Below are positions 1 to 6,022 of a stretch of DNA of 8,721 nt, piece after piece. Under the pieces are notes generated by a model. The model was not told where the DNA came from and did not search any database. It saw only the letters and a program-made list of their open reading frames with translations. The stretch comes from Akkermansia muciniphila (lineage in GTDB: Bacteria > Pseudomonadota > Gammaproteobacteria > Burkholderiales > Burkholderiaceae_C). Numbering within the stretch: position 1 is the stretch's first letter; every line of letters begins with the position of its first letter. The stretch lies in contig CALPVM020000082.1 in assembly GCA_943327015.2 (NCBI GenBank), forward strand, positions 1-8,721, read 5' to 3'. The position numbers and the translations under genes were made by a program.

Positions 1-675
1 CTCAGCCCGGGGCGTTTTGTAACGGTCAAAGTCAGTGATACCGGTAGCGGCATGTCACCCAGCACGCTGGAGCGTATTTTTGAGCCTTTCTTCACCACGC
101 GCCAAGTAGGCCAAGGCACAGGCTTGGGTTTGTCTGTGGTGCACGGTATTATGCAAACGCACCAAGGCAGCATTGATGTGCAAAGCACCTTGGGTAAAGG
201 CAGTGTCTTTACGCTCTACTTTCCAACCACCCTCGAAAAACCTGCGGCCACGATTCTAGAACCCGTAGTCACCCAACAAATTCAAGGCAAAGGTAAGCGG
301 GTGATGTACGTAGATGACGACCAAGCGTTGGTATTTTTGATCGTGCGCGCACTCACCCGCAAGGGTTTTGTAGTTACTGCCTTTAATGACCCGCACGAAG
401 CACAGGATGTGCTAGCCGCAAATCCATTTGCTTTTGATCTGCTGGTAACCGACTACAACATGCCCGGCTACAGTGGCATAGACCTGCTGCGGCAAGCCAA
501 AATCATACGCCCTAGCCTGCCCGTGGCATTGGCGTCGGGCTATGTCACCCCTGAAATGGAACAAAGCGCGATGTTTGAGGGAGCCAGCGCCCTGATATAC
601 AAGCCGAACGATGTGAATGAAATGTGCGAAACCTTGCAACGCCTTTTGACCGAGCAGGATGCGAACCACGGCTGA
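1..675 (+). CDS. Hybrid sensor histidine kinase, C-terminal part (HATPase + receiver), 5' truncated by window edge
   Basis: Reading frame is open from base 1, so the N-terminal sensor and dimerisation/phosphoacceptor-His regions lie outside the window; 224 residues are visible. The first ~75 residues are the end of a GHKL ATPase domain: G1 box SDTGSGM (12-18), F box IFEPFFTT (26-33) and G2 box GQGTGLGLS (37-45). A receiver domain follows from about residue 100, with acidic pocket YVDDD (103-107), phosphoacceptor Asp151 in VTDYNMPG, a Ser (179) at the switch Thr/Ser position and conserved Lys201 in YKPN. All residues needed for phosphotransfer to the receiver are present, so this end looks functional. 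The order kinase-receiver is the usual hybrid kinase layout; in such proteins the receiver either relays to an Hpt protein or modulates the kinase. Signal and partner cannot be told from this fragment. The last 17 bases overlap rluA, so the two may be co-transcribed. Confidence 0.93.
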   Translation, partial: LSPGRFVTVKVSDTGSGMSPSTLERIFEPFFTTRQVGQGTGLGLSVVHGIMQTHQGSIDVQSTLGKGSVFTLYFPTTLEKPAATILEPVVTQQIQGKGKRVMYVDDDQALVFLIVRALTRKGFVVTAFNDPHEAQDVLAANPFAFDLLVTDYNMPGYSGIDLLRQAKIIRPSLPVALASGYVTPEMEQSAMFEGASALIYKPNDVNEMCETLQRLLTEQDANHG

Positions 676-1321
676 AGCATCCATTGCTGCGCTGCAATGG
701 GTGTATGCCGATGATGCGATGGTGGTAGTTAACAAGCCCTCTGGTTTGCTGTCGGTGCCAGGCCGCGGGGCTGACAAACAGGATTGTGTCAGCAGCCGGG
801 TGCAACAACTTTTTCCTGATGCTCTGATAGTGCACAGGCTAGACATGGCCACCTCAGGCCTGATGGTCATGGCGCGGGGACTGCATGCCCAACAAACCAT
901 CAACCATGCTTTTACGCAGCGGCAGATACACAAACGCTATACCGCTGAAGTAGCGGGTGTACTCCCTGTGCGGGACACTTGGCAGGAAATTAACTTAGCC
1001 ATTGCCGCCGACTGGCCGCGCCGCCCCTTACGCATCATTGACCCCGTGTACGGAAAACCCAGCCTGACACGCTGGCGATGCATTAACACCGACCCGCAGC
1101 GTGGTGTTTCTAGGCTTGAACTCGAACCCATCACCGGGCGTAACCACCAATTACGGGTCCATTTACAGGCCTTGGGTCACCCAATTTTGGGTGATGCACT
1201 CTATGCGCCAAGTCACATAGAGGCCCTCAGCCCACGCCTACACTTGCACGCCACGGTGCTGCAATTGACGCATCCCGCCCATGGCAACAGGATTACGTTC
1301 AATGCACCACCCGATTTTTGA
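659..1321 (+). CDS. rluA: RluA-family dual-specificity pseudouridine synthase (tRNA U32 / 23S rRNA U746)
   Basis: A 220-residue protein, almost the same length as E. coli RluA (219), without an S4 domain. It isomerises uridine to pseudouridine in RNA in the cytoplasm; E. coli RluA acts on tRNA position 32 and 23S rRNA position 746. Visible signatures are VVNKPSGLLSVPGR (23-36), the catalytic HRLDMATSG motif with nucleophile Asp62, ADWPRRP in the middle, and ITGRNHQLRVHLQALGHPILGD near the C-terminus, ending HPAHGNRITFNAPPDF, which parallels the end of E. coli RluA as I recall it. The ATG at 659 is the first possible start because an in-frame TGA lies at 647-649. It overlaps the end of the kinase gene by 17 bases and has no properly spaced Shine-Dalgarno (AGG abuts the ATG), so translation may depend on ribosomes finishing the kinase gene. 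Exact substrates are inferred from homology. Confidence 0.92.
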   Translation: MRTTAEASIAALQWVYADDAMVVVNKPSGLLSVPGRGADKQDCVSSRVQQLFPDALIVHRLDMATSGLMVMARGLHAQQTINHAFTQRQIHKRYTAEVAGVLPVRDTWQEINLAIAADWPRRPLRIIDPVYGKPSLTRWRCINTDPQRGVSRLELEPITGRNHQLRVHLQALGHPILGDALYAPSHIEALSPRLHLHATVLQLTHPAHGNRITFNAPPDF

Positions 1322-1331
1322 AAGAACACAC

Positions 1332-1337
1332 TAAAAT
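1332..1337 (+). promoter_or_regulatory. Candidate -10 box (TAAAAT) for a near-leaderless rnm transcript
   Basis: TAAAAT sits 6 bases before the GTG start of the RNase AM gene, so transcription starting about 7 bases downstream would begin at or next to the start codon. No good -35 hexamer is visible at 16-18 bp spacing; TTGAAA at 1318-1323 is too close (8 bp). The box also supplies the in-frame TAA that blocks any longer start. Confidence 0.4.
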
Positions 1338-1343
1338 ACGCAT

Positions 1344-2198
1344 GTGAAAACAATTCTTAACGCCGACCTGCACTGCCACTCTACCGTGTCAGATGGCACT
1401 CTCACACCCGAAGATTTAGCCCAACGTGCATTTAATAATGGCGTAGAGCTCTGGTCTCTCACCGACCACGACGAAGTGGGTGGACAAAAACGTGCGGCGG
1501 CGGCGGCACGCGCGCTCGGCATGCATTACCTCACGGGCACCGAAATATCAGTGACCTTTCTAGAGCAAACGGTACACATTGTGGGGCTTGGGTTTGACCC
1601 CGATCACCCCGGGTTAATAGAAGGTTTACGCCAAACCCGCAACGGCCGCGAACAGCGCGCGCGCGAAATGGCAGAAGGCTTGGCAAAGGTCGGAATTCAT
1701 AGCGCATTTGAGGGCGCACTCAAATTTGTAGGTAATCCAGACTTGGTTTCACGCACCCACTTTGCCCGATTTCTGGTGGAAAGTGGTGTTTGCAAGGAAA
1801 CCCACGAGGTTTTTCGAAAATACCTGACCGAAGGCAAACCCGGCTTTGTACCGCACCGCTGGGCACGCCTTAAAGACGCGCTTCACTGGATTCACCAAGC
1901 CGGTGGCATAGCGGTAATCGCGCACCCGGCACGCTACAAGTTTAGCGCCAACGAAGAATTTGCGCTGTTTACCGAGTTCAAAGGCCATGGCGGACAAGCC
2001 GTGGAAGTGATCACTGGCAGCCATACCGTCGCCGAATTTGTAACCTATACAGCAACTGCCAAAGAATTTGGTCTTGCTGCATCGCGTGGCAGCGATTTTC
2101 ATAGCCCGGATGAGAGCCACACCGAGCTCGGTAGCCTGCCCTACCTGCCCGGTGAACTCACGCCAGTGTGGGAGCTGTTAACCCACCGCATTCAATAG
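1344..2198 (+). CDS. rnm: PHP-domain RNase AM / 3',5'-nucleotide bisphosphatase (YciV family)
   Basis: A 284-residue PHP-fold metallophosphoesterase, close to E. coli YciV/RNase AM (293). Family members hydrolyse phosphate esters with a metal cluster: the YciV group removes the 3' phosphate of 3',5'-bisphosphonucleosides and trims short RNAs and the 5' end of rRNA precursors. Metal-ligand motifs are all present: DLHCHSTVSDG (8-18), TDHDEVGG (40-47), the Glu of TGTEIS, AHPARY (193-198) and RGSDFHSPDE with GSDFH at 249-253. GTG1344 is chosen because an in-frame TAA lies just upstream at 1332-1334 and no later start precedes the first metal motif. The ATG at 1342 is out of frame and is followed at once by TGA. 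It heads the housekeeping run with yciO 19 bases downstream; yciV and yciO are also adjacent in E. coli. No Shine-Dalgarno is visible. Confidence 0.92.
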   Translation: MKTILNADLHCHSTVSDGTLTPEDLAQRAFNNGVELWSLTDHDEVGGQKRAAAAARALGMHYLTGTEISVTFLEQTVHIVGLGFDPDHPGLIEGLRQTRNGREQRAREMAEGLAKVGIHSAFEGALKFVGNPDLVSRTHFARFLVESGVCKETHEVFRKYLTEGKPGFVPHRWARLKDALHWIHQAGGIAVIAHPARYKFSANEEFALFTEFKGHGGQAVEVITGSHTVAEFVTYTATAKEFGLAASRGSDFHSPDESHTELGSLPYLPGELTPVWELLTHRIQ

Positions 2199-2217
2199 AC
2201 TCGCGGCGCAACGTTGT

Positions 2218-2841
2218 ATGGCTCAGTTTTTTGAAGTACACCCCGACAACCCACAAATTCGGCTTTTAAAACAAGCGGTAGCCCTTTTGGGTAAGGGAGG
2301 TGTATTGGCGGTACCCACCGACTCCAGCTATGCGCTGGTGTGCCATTTGGACGACAAGTCAGCGGCTGACAAACTGCGCCGCATCCGCGGTATTGACGAC
2401 AAGCACCACCTGACATTGCTGTGCCGCGACCTAAGCGAACTTGCCAACTATGCCCGCGTAGACAACCGCCAATACCGCCTGCTCAAATCTGCCACCCCCG
2501 GCCCCTACACTTTTATATTAGAAGCCAGTAAAGAGGTGCCCCGGCGCGTAAGCCATCCCTCGCGCAAAACTATTGGTTTGCGGGTACCAGAGCACACAGT
2601 TTTGCAGGCTTTGCTGGAACAACACGCAGCGCCCCTGTTGGCCAGTACCCTGATTCCGCCAGGTGAGAGCATGCCCTTGAATGACGCGCAAGACATTCGC
2701 GCTTTATTTGAGCCGCAACTGGCCGCCATTATCGATGCCGGAGCCTGCCCATTAGAGCCAACATCGGTGATTGATCTGAGTCAAGAAGAACCGATTGTTC
2801 TGCGTGAAGGACGCGGATCCCTCGGCAAGTTGGGCTTATAG
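2218..2841 (+). CDS. yciO: YciO-type Sua5/YciO/YrdC protein (L-threonylcarbamoyladenylate synthase family)
   Basis: A 207-residue single YrdC-fold protein with no Sua5 C-terminal domain. The start MAQFFEVHPDNPQIRL closely matches E. coli YciO (206 residues) as I recall it, which supports ATG2218. Other marks of the family are KGGVLAVPTDSSYAL (26-40), KLRRIRGID, LCRDLSELANYA, PGPYTFIL, KTIGLRVP (117-124) and PTSVIDL near the end. The wider family makes threonylcarbamoyl-AMP for the t6A37 tRNA modification, but E. coli YciO is distinct from the essential TsaC and does not simply replace it, so automated annotation as the t6A enzyme would be stronger than the evidence here. The gene lies 19 bases after rnm and 36 bases before the protease gene, all on one strand, consistent with one operon. 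No Shine-Dalgarno is seen before the start. Confidence 0.92.
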   Translation: MAQFFEVHPDNPQIRLLKQAVALLGKGGVLAVPTDSSYALVCHLDDKSAADKLRRIRGIDDKHHLTLLCRDLSELANYARVDNRQYRLLKSATPGPYTFILEASKEVPRRVSHPSRKTIGLRVPEHTVLQALLEQHAAPLLASTLIPPGESMPLNDAQDIRALFEPQLAAIIDAGACPLEPTSVIDLSQEEPIVLREGRGSLGKLGL

Positions 2842-2877
2842 TTCACCCCTGTTACCTTACCAAAAAGACCCCCTACT

Positions 2878-3546
2878 GTGGACTATGCACATCTTATTCA
2901 AACCGTAGCCATCTATGCGCTACCGGTTATTTTTGCCATCACCGTGCACGAAGCTGCACATGGCTATGCAGCGCGCCATTTTGGCGACAACACTGCATGG
3001 ATGATGGGCAGAGTAACACTCAACCCTGTAAGGCACATTGACCCCGTGGGCACGGTGCTGATGCCTTTGTTGTTGTACTTTGCCACCTCTGGCGCATTTT
3101 TGTTCGGTTATGCCAAACCGGTACCGGTAAGGTTTGATTTACTCAAAAACCCCAAGCGCGACATGGTGTGGGTAGCCTTGGCGGGTCCGGGTGCCAATCT
3201 GATCCAGGCTTTTTTATGGGGTGCAGCACTGTTCATACTACAGGGCATGGGCGTATCGGAACTGTTTTTTCTTAAAATGTGCCAGGGTGGCGTATTGGTG
3301 AATGTGGTAATGTTCGCCTTTAACCTGTTTCCTTTGCCACCGCTGGACGGTGGTCGGATACTGGTGGGTTTGCTGCCTTACCGGCAGGCAATGCTGGTTT
3401 CGCGCATTGAGCCTTGGGGCTTTTTTATTGTGTTGGGCTTGGTACTGCTAGGTTTGGTCAGCACATATTGGCTGCAACCCGTAATGGCACTGACCTACGG
3501 TCTGCTCAATATTTTGCTAACGCCCTTTGCCTGGTTAGTTACTTAA
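2878..3546 (+). CDS. Site-2 protease family (M50) membrane zinc metalloprotease
   Basis: A 222-residue polytopic inner-membrane protein. The zinc-binding motif HEAAH lies at 24-28 inside the first hydrophobic segment, and the third ligand motif NLFPLPPLDGGR at 149-160 lies in a later one, giving the complete M50 active site. ALAGPGANL (100-108), with the conserved GPxxN, is also typical. Further hydrophobic stretches occur at about 58-77, 97-121, 139-150 and 178-215. There is no PDZ domain, so this is the short rhomboid-sized class and not RseP. Such proteins cleave transmembrane substrates within the bilayer; the substrate here is unknown. GTG2878 puts HExxH at the usual distance from the N-terminus. 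It sits between yciO and trpS (15 bases before trpS), an arrangement conserved in Burkholderiales, probably through shared transcription and not shared function. Confidence 0.9.
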   Translation: MDYAHLIQTVAIYALPVIFAITVHEAAHGYAARHFGDNTAWMMGRVTLNPVRHIDPVGTVLMPLLLYFATSGAFLFGYAKPVPVRFDLLKNPKRDMVWVALAGPGANLIQAFLWGAALFILQGMGVSELFFLKMCQGGVLVNVVMFAFNLFPLPPLDGGRILVGLLPYRQAMLVSRIEPWGFFIVLGLVLLGLVSTYWLQPVMALTYGLLNILLTPFAWLVT

Positions 3547-3561
3547 ACACCTACTTTAACC

Positions 3562-4848
3562 ATGAAACCTGTTCGTTTTTTAACCGGCATTACCACCTCA
3601 GGCACACCCCACTTGGGCAACTATGTAGGCTCCATTCGCCCTGCGGTGCGTGCCAGTCTGCAGCACGGGGTTGAGAGTTTTTACTTTCTGGCCGACTACC
3701 ACGCTCTCATCAAAATTGGCGATCCCAACCGTGTGCAACGCTCCACATTGGAAATTGCGGCCAGCTGGCTGGCTGCCGGCCTAGACCCTCAAAAAGTAGT
3801 GTTCTACCGCCAGTCTGATATTCCTGAGATACCAGAACTCACCTGGTTTTTAACGTGCGTCACGGGTAAAGGCATACTTAACCGTGCCCACGCCTACAAG
3901 GCGATGGTGGATAAAAACAACGCCAGTGGTATTGACCCCGACAGTGACGTTAGCGCCGGACTCTTTATGTACCCGGTGCTAATGGGTGCCGATATTCTGC
4001 TTTTTAACGCAGACAAAGTGCCGGTAGGTCGCGACCAGATTCAGCACATAGAAATGGCGCGCGACATGGCCAGCAGCTTTAACCACCGTTACGGTGAACA
4101 TTTTGCCCTGCCACAAGCCGAGATAGAAGCCACCGTTGCGACCCTACCCGGCTTGGATGGGCGCAAAATGAGCAAGAGCTACGACAACACCATACCGCTC
4201 TTTGCCCCACGCGAGCAACTTAAAAAACTGATTGCCGGCATTGTGACCGATTCACGGGCACCGGGTGAGGCCAAAGCCACCGAAGGCTCCGCACTGTTTG
4301 ACATCTACCAAGCCTTTGCCAGCGCAGAAGAAACTGCCGCCTTACGGCAGGCCTATGCCGCAGGCATCAGTTGGGGCGATGCAAAAGACCTATTGTTTGA
4401 ACGCATAGACCGTGAAATTGCACCTATGCGCCAAACTTACCAACGGCTGATGGACCACCCCGAACAGGTAGAAGCCTTGTTGCTGGAAGGCGCACGCAAG
4501 GCGCGTGCTATTGCCACACCGTTAATGATTACACTGCGCGACGCAGTGGGTCTGCGCCGACTCAAACAAACCACATCAGCAAGCACCACCCCTGAGGCGA
4601 AGCTTGCACCCGCCTGTTTTAAACAATACCGTGAAACAGACGGTTTGTTTTACTTTAAGCTGGTGTCGGCCAAAGGCGATCTACTACTGCAAAGCTTGGG
4701 GTTCGATTCACCCAAAGACGCTGGGCAAAGCATTGCATTTTTACGCAAATCGGGTGTTGCCGGACTTGCCACATTGGAAAAAAATTTGGTTCAAGTCCAA
4801 GACCATTTAAAACCCGCTATTGCAGAGGCTCTGGCTAGCCTGCAATAA
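3562..4848 (+). CDS. trpS: Tryptophan--tRNA ligase with C-terminal YegP/DUF1508-like extension
   Basis: Class I aminoacyl-tRNA synthetase charging tRNA-Trp in the cytoplasm. The HIGH-type signature appears as GITTSGTPHLGNYVG (9-23) and the KMSKS loop as GRKMSKSYDNT with KMSKS at 202-206; the tryptophan and adenylate pocket region DSDVSAGLFMYPVLMGADIL and PVGRDQIQHIE are also clear. The core ends near residue 335, about the full length of E. coli TrpRS (334). About 95 residues follow: a short Thr/Ser/Ala-rich linker, then from about residue 353 a segment FKQYRETDGLFYFKLVSAKG that resembles the YegP/DUF1508 fold (aromatic-rich beta hairpins, then Gly-Phe-x-Ser), and a helical tail. Long TrpRS forms like this occur in betaproteobacteria. 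ATG3562 follows the protease stop by 15 bases; no Shine-Dalgarno is visible. It converges on the minus-strand operon with 13 bases between stops. Confidence 0.96.
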   Translation: MKPVRFLTGITTSGTPHLGNYVGSIRPAVRASLQHGVESFYFLADYHALIKIGDPNRVQRSTLEIAASWLAAGLDPQKVVFYRQSDIPEIPELTWFLTCVTGKGILNRAHAYKAMVDKNNASGIDPDSDVSAGLFMYPVLMGADILLFNADKVPVGRDQIQHIEMARDMASSFNHRYGEHFALPQAEIEATVATLPGLDGRKMSKSYDNTIPLFAPREQLKKLIAGIVTDSRAPGEAKATEGSALFDIYQAFASAEETAALRQAYAAGISWGDAKDLLFERIDREIAPMRQTYQRLMDHPEQVEALLLEGARKARAIATPLMITLRDAVGLRRLKQTTSASTTPEAKLAPACFKQYRETDGLFYFKLVSAKGDLLLQSLGFDSPKDAGQSIAFLRKSGVAGLATLEKNLVQVQDHLKPAIAEALASLQ

Positions 4849-4861
4849 TCGACGACGGGGT

Positions 4862-5455
4862 TCAGGGCGCCAGCACCCGTATCTGTAAGGCCTGTCGGTT
4901 GGCTTTGTTGGCGGAACTGGTGCTGTAGACACCTGCTTTAGGCACTTCCCCCGCGGAAGAAATAGTGACCCACTGCGCCAATGGAGCCGTGATCGTGCTG
5001 GAAAATTGTCTGCGCGCCTGAGTCGGCATATCTGCGTTGTTATGGGTTTGCAGGTCTTTTTGCTCCACTTCAAATTCTACAGTGGCTGGATCATCGGAAC
5101 CTGTCCATCGCGGCAACACCGTAATGGAGTAACCCGATTGCAACCATTCCAGCATGTTAGTAGCTCCATACATGGTATTGCTGGTAGTACTACTAGCACC
5201 ACTCACCGACTGCACCCACTGCTTGGGTGTGGACTGTGCCATTTTTACTGAAGCCTTTTCTCCGTTACGTACCATAATTTTTTGGTAAGACAACGCTGAC
5301 AAGCCCGAACCAGAGTGGGAACTTACCGTATACCCAGAGGGCTCGCCATAGGTTTCTTCCATTTGCCGCAGCTCAACCGTTAGATCACGCTGGGGCAATG
5401 GTGGTGCGGCATATGCACTTACCCCAGCCAAAAGAGCAATGAAGAATAAGCGCAT
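4862..5455 (-). CDS. Exported protein resembling a secretin C-terminal beta domain, function unknown
   Basis: A 197-residue protein with a Sec signal peptide (MRLFFIALLAGVSAYA, probable cut after residue 16). The mature part is rich in Ser, Thr and Gln. Read by eye, its motif order follows the secretin (GspD/PilQ) beta domain: IMVRNGEKASVKMAQSTP (60-77) like the 'naxTLDNxEAxFxVGqevP' strand; a Ser/Gly/Thr-rich stretch; LQSGYSITVLPRW (105-117) like 'xxGxxLxVxPxi'; ATVEFEVEQ (124-132) like 'VxLxIxQ'; then a segment of the 'xRxxxTxVxvxdGxxvxIGG' type near QFSSTITAPLAQWVTISS. It lacks the N0-N3 periplasmic domains and is far shorter than a true secretin, so a pore-forming role is unproven. ATG5455 is supported by a very strong ribosome site overlapping the stop of the upstream regulator gene. 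No cysteines are present. Product name is inference; export is well supported. Confidence 0.8.
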   Translation of the reverse strand: MRLFFIALLAGVSAYAAPPLPQRDLTVELRQMEETYGEPSGYTVSSHSGSGLSALSYQKIMVRNGEKASVKMAQSTPKQWVQSVSGASSTTSNTMYGATNMLEWLQSGYSITVLPRWTGSDDPATVEFEVEQKDLQTHNNADMPTQARRQFSSTITAPLAQWVTISSAGEVPKAGVYSTSSANKANRQALQIRVLAP

Positions 5456-5460
5456 GACGT

Positions 5461-5469
5461 ATCACCCCC
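5461..5469 (-). promoter_or_regulatory. Strong Shine-Dalgarno for the secretin-like gene
   Basis: On the minus strand GGGGGTGAT matches the anti-16S complement GGAGGTGAT at 8 of 9 positions, 5 bases before ATG5455. Its first G is the last base of the TAG stop of the regulator gene, indicating translational linkage. It contrasts with the Shine-Dalgarno-poor starts elsewhere in the window. Confidence 0.75.
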
Positions 5470-5867
5470 TACAAAATATGGGCTTTAACCCGATCCAGAA
5501 TCATCATCGGGTCAATCGGTTTGGTAATGTAATCCACCGCCCCCAAATCTATCCCTTTTTGCCGGTCTTCGGGCAATGCTTTGGCAGATAAAAATATGAC
5601 TGGAATCGATTGCGTTTTGGGGTCGTTTTTCAAGCGCCGAATCACCTCAAAGCCATCCATTTCCGGCATCATAATGTCCAACAAAATGAGCTGCGGCGGC
5701 GGATCGGTTTGGGCAATTTTAAGTGCGCGCTCTCCGCCAGTAGCCACTTTGACCTTGTACTCGTCTTTAAGTAGCCCACTCATCAAAGACAAATTGTCAG
5801 GTGTATCGTCCACGACCAGAACAATGCGTTTTTCAGTGGGAGAACTTGTTGAGCCAGCCTGGGTCAT
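5469..5867 (-). CDS. Stand-alone response regulator receiver-domain protein
   Basis: A 132-residue protein consisting of a ~12-residue polar leader and one CheY-like receiver. Acidic pocket residues Asp20-Asp21 in VVDDTPDN, phosphoacceptor Asp64 in ILLDIMMPEMDGFE, switch Ser94 in FLSAKA and Lys116 in YITKPID are all present, so it should accept a phosphoryl group. The sequence type (VDDTPDNLSLMSGLL, ILDRVKAHI) is that of receivers normally joined to an HD-GYP or similar output domain; here the frame stops with TAG straight after the receiver's last helix. Base 5468 and beyond encode the next gene, with no sign of a leftover output domain, so it appears to be a genuine single-domain protein. 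ATG5867 is the first Met before the conserved core; no Shine-Dalgarno is seen. It is the first gene of a two-gene operon with the secretin-like exported protein. No cognate kinase is adjacent; the hybrid kinase at the left edge is over 4 kb away. Confidence 0.9.
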   Translation of the reverse strand: MTQAGSTSSPTEKRIVLVVDDTPDNLSLMSGLLKDEYKVKVATGGERALKIAQTDPPPQLILLDIMMPEMDGFEVIRRLKNDPKTQSIPVIFLSAKALPEDRQKGIDLGAVDYITKPIDPMMILDRVKAHIL

Positions 5868-5897
5868 GATGGTTAGATATTTATAAATAACGTAATT

Positions 5898-5926
5898 GAA
5901 ATATTGTGCTATTTTAAGTCCCTCAA
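5898..5926 (-). promoter_or_regulatory. Candidate sigma-70 promoter for the receiver / secretin-like operon
   Basis: On the minus strand TTGAGG (5926-5921) and TATTTC (5903-5898) are separated by 17 bp, which would start RNA about 24-30 bases before ATG5867. Both hexamers depart from consensus, and other AT-rich -10 candidates (TTATAAAT near 5880) lie close by, so this is tentative. Confidence 0.35.
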
Positions 5927-5963
5927 TTTAAAAAATCAGCCCAATACTATGGTTTGTGCAACG

Positions 5964-5991
5964 TTGAAAAGTCACAAAAAAGTGCTATAAA
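5964..5991 (+). promoter_or_regulatory. Probable extended -10 sigma-70 promoter for the TPR / 225-residue exported protein pair
   Basis: TTGAAA (5964-5969) and TATAAA (5986-5991) are 16 bp apart, and TG at 5983-5984 gives an extended -10 element (TGcTATAAA). RNA would start near 5998, leaving a leader of about 25 bases. A short AGG at 6012-6014, 8 bases before ATG6023, could serve as the ribosome site. Confidence 0.65.
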
Positions 5992-6022
5992 GGAATCCCC
6001 ATAACTTAATTAGGTATTTTTT

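Noticed and set aside
412..933. Minus-strand frame of 173 codons opposite the kinase receiver and rluA
   Set aside because: Cys-rich, no recognisable domain, and lies antisense to two well-supported genes.
1318..1323. TTGAAA as the -35 partner of the TAAAAT box before rnm
   Set aside because: The spacing is 8 bp, far too short for sigma-70 recognition.
1749..2120. Minus-strand frame of 123 codons opposite the PHP gene
   Set aside because: Antisense to conserved metal-binding motifs of RNase AM; no own signature or start context.
2218..2841. Naming the YciO gene as the essential t6A synthase TsaC
   Set aside because: The N-terminus and overall pattern match YciO specifically, and YciO is functionally distinct from TsaC in E. 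coli.
4832..4839. GGCTAGCC palindrome near the end of trpS as a terminator
   Set aside because: Only 8 bases with no loop and no U tract after it on either strand.
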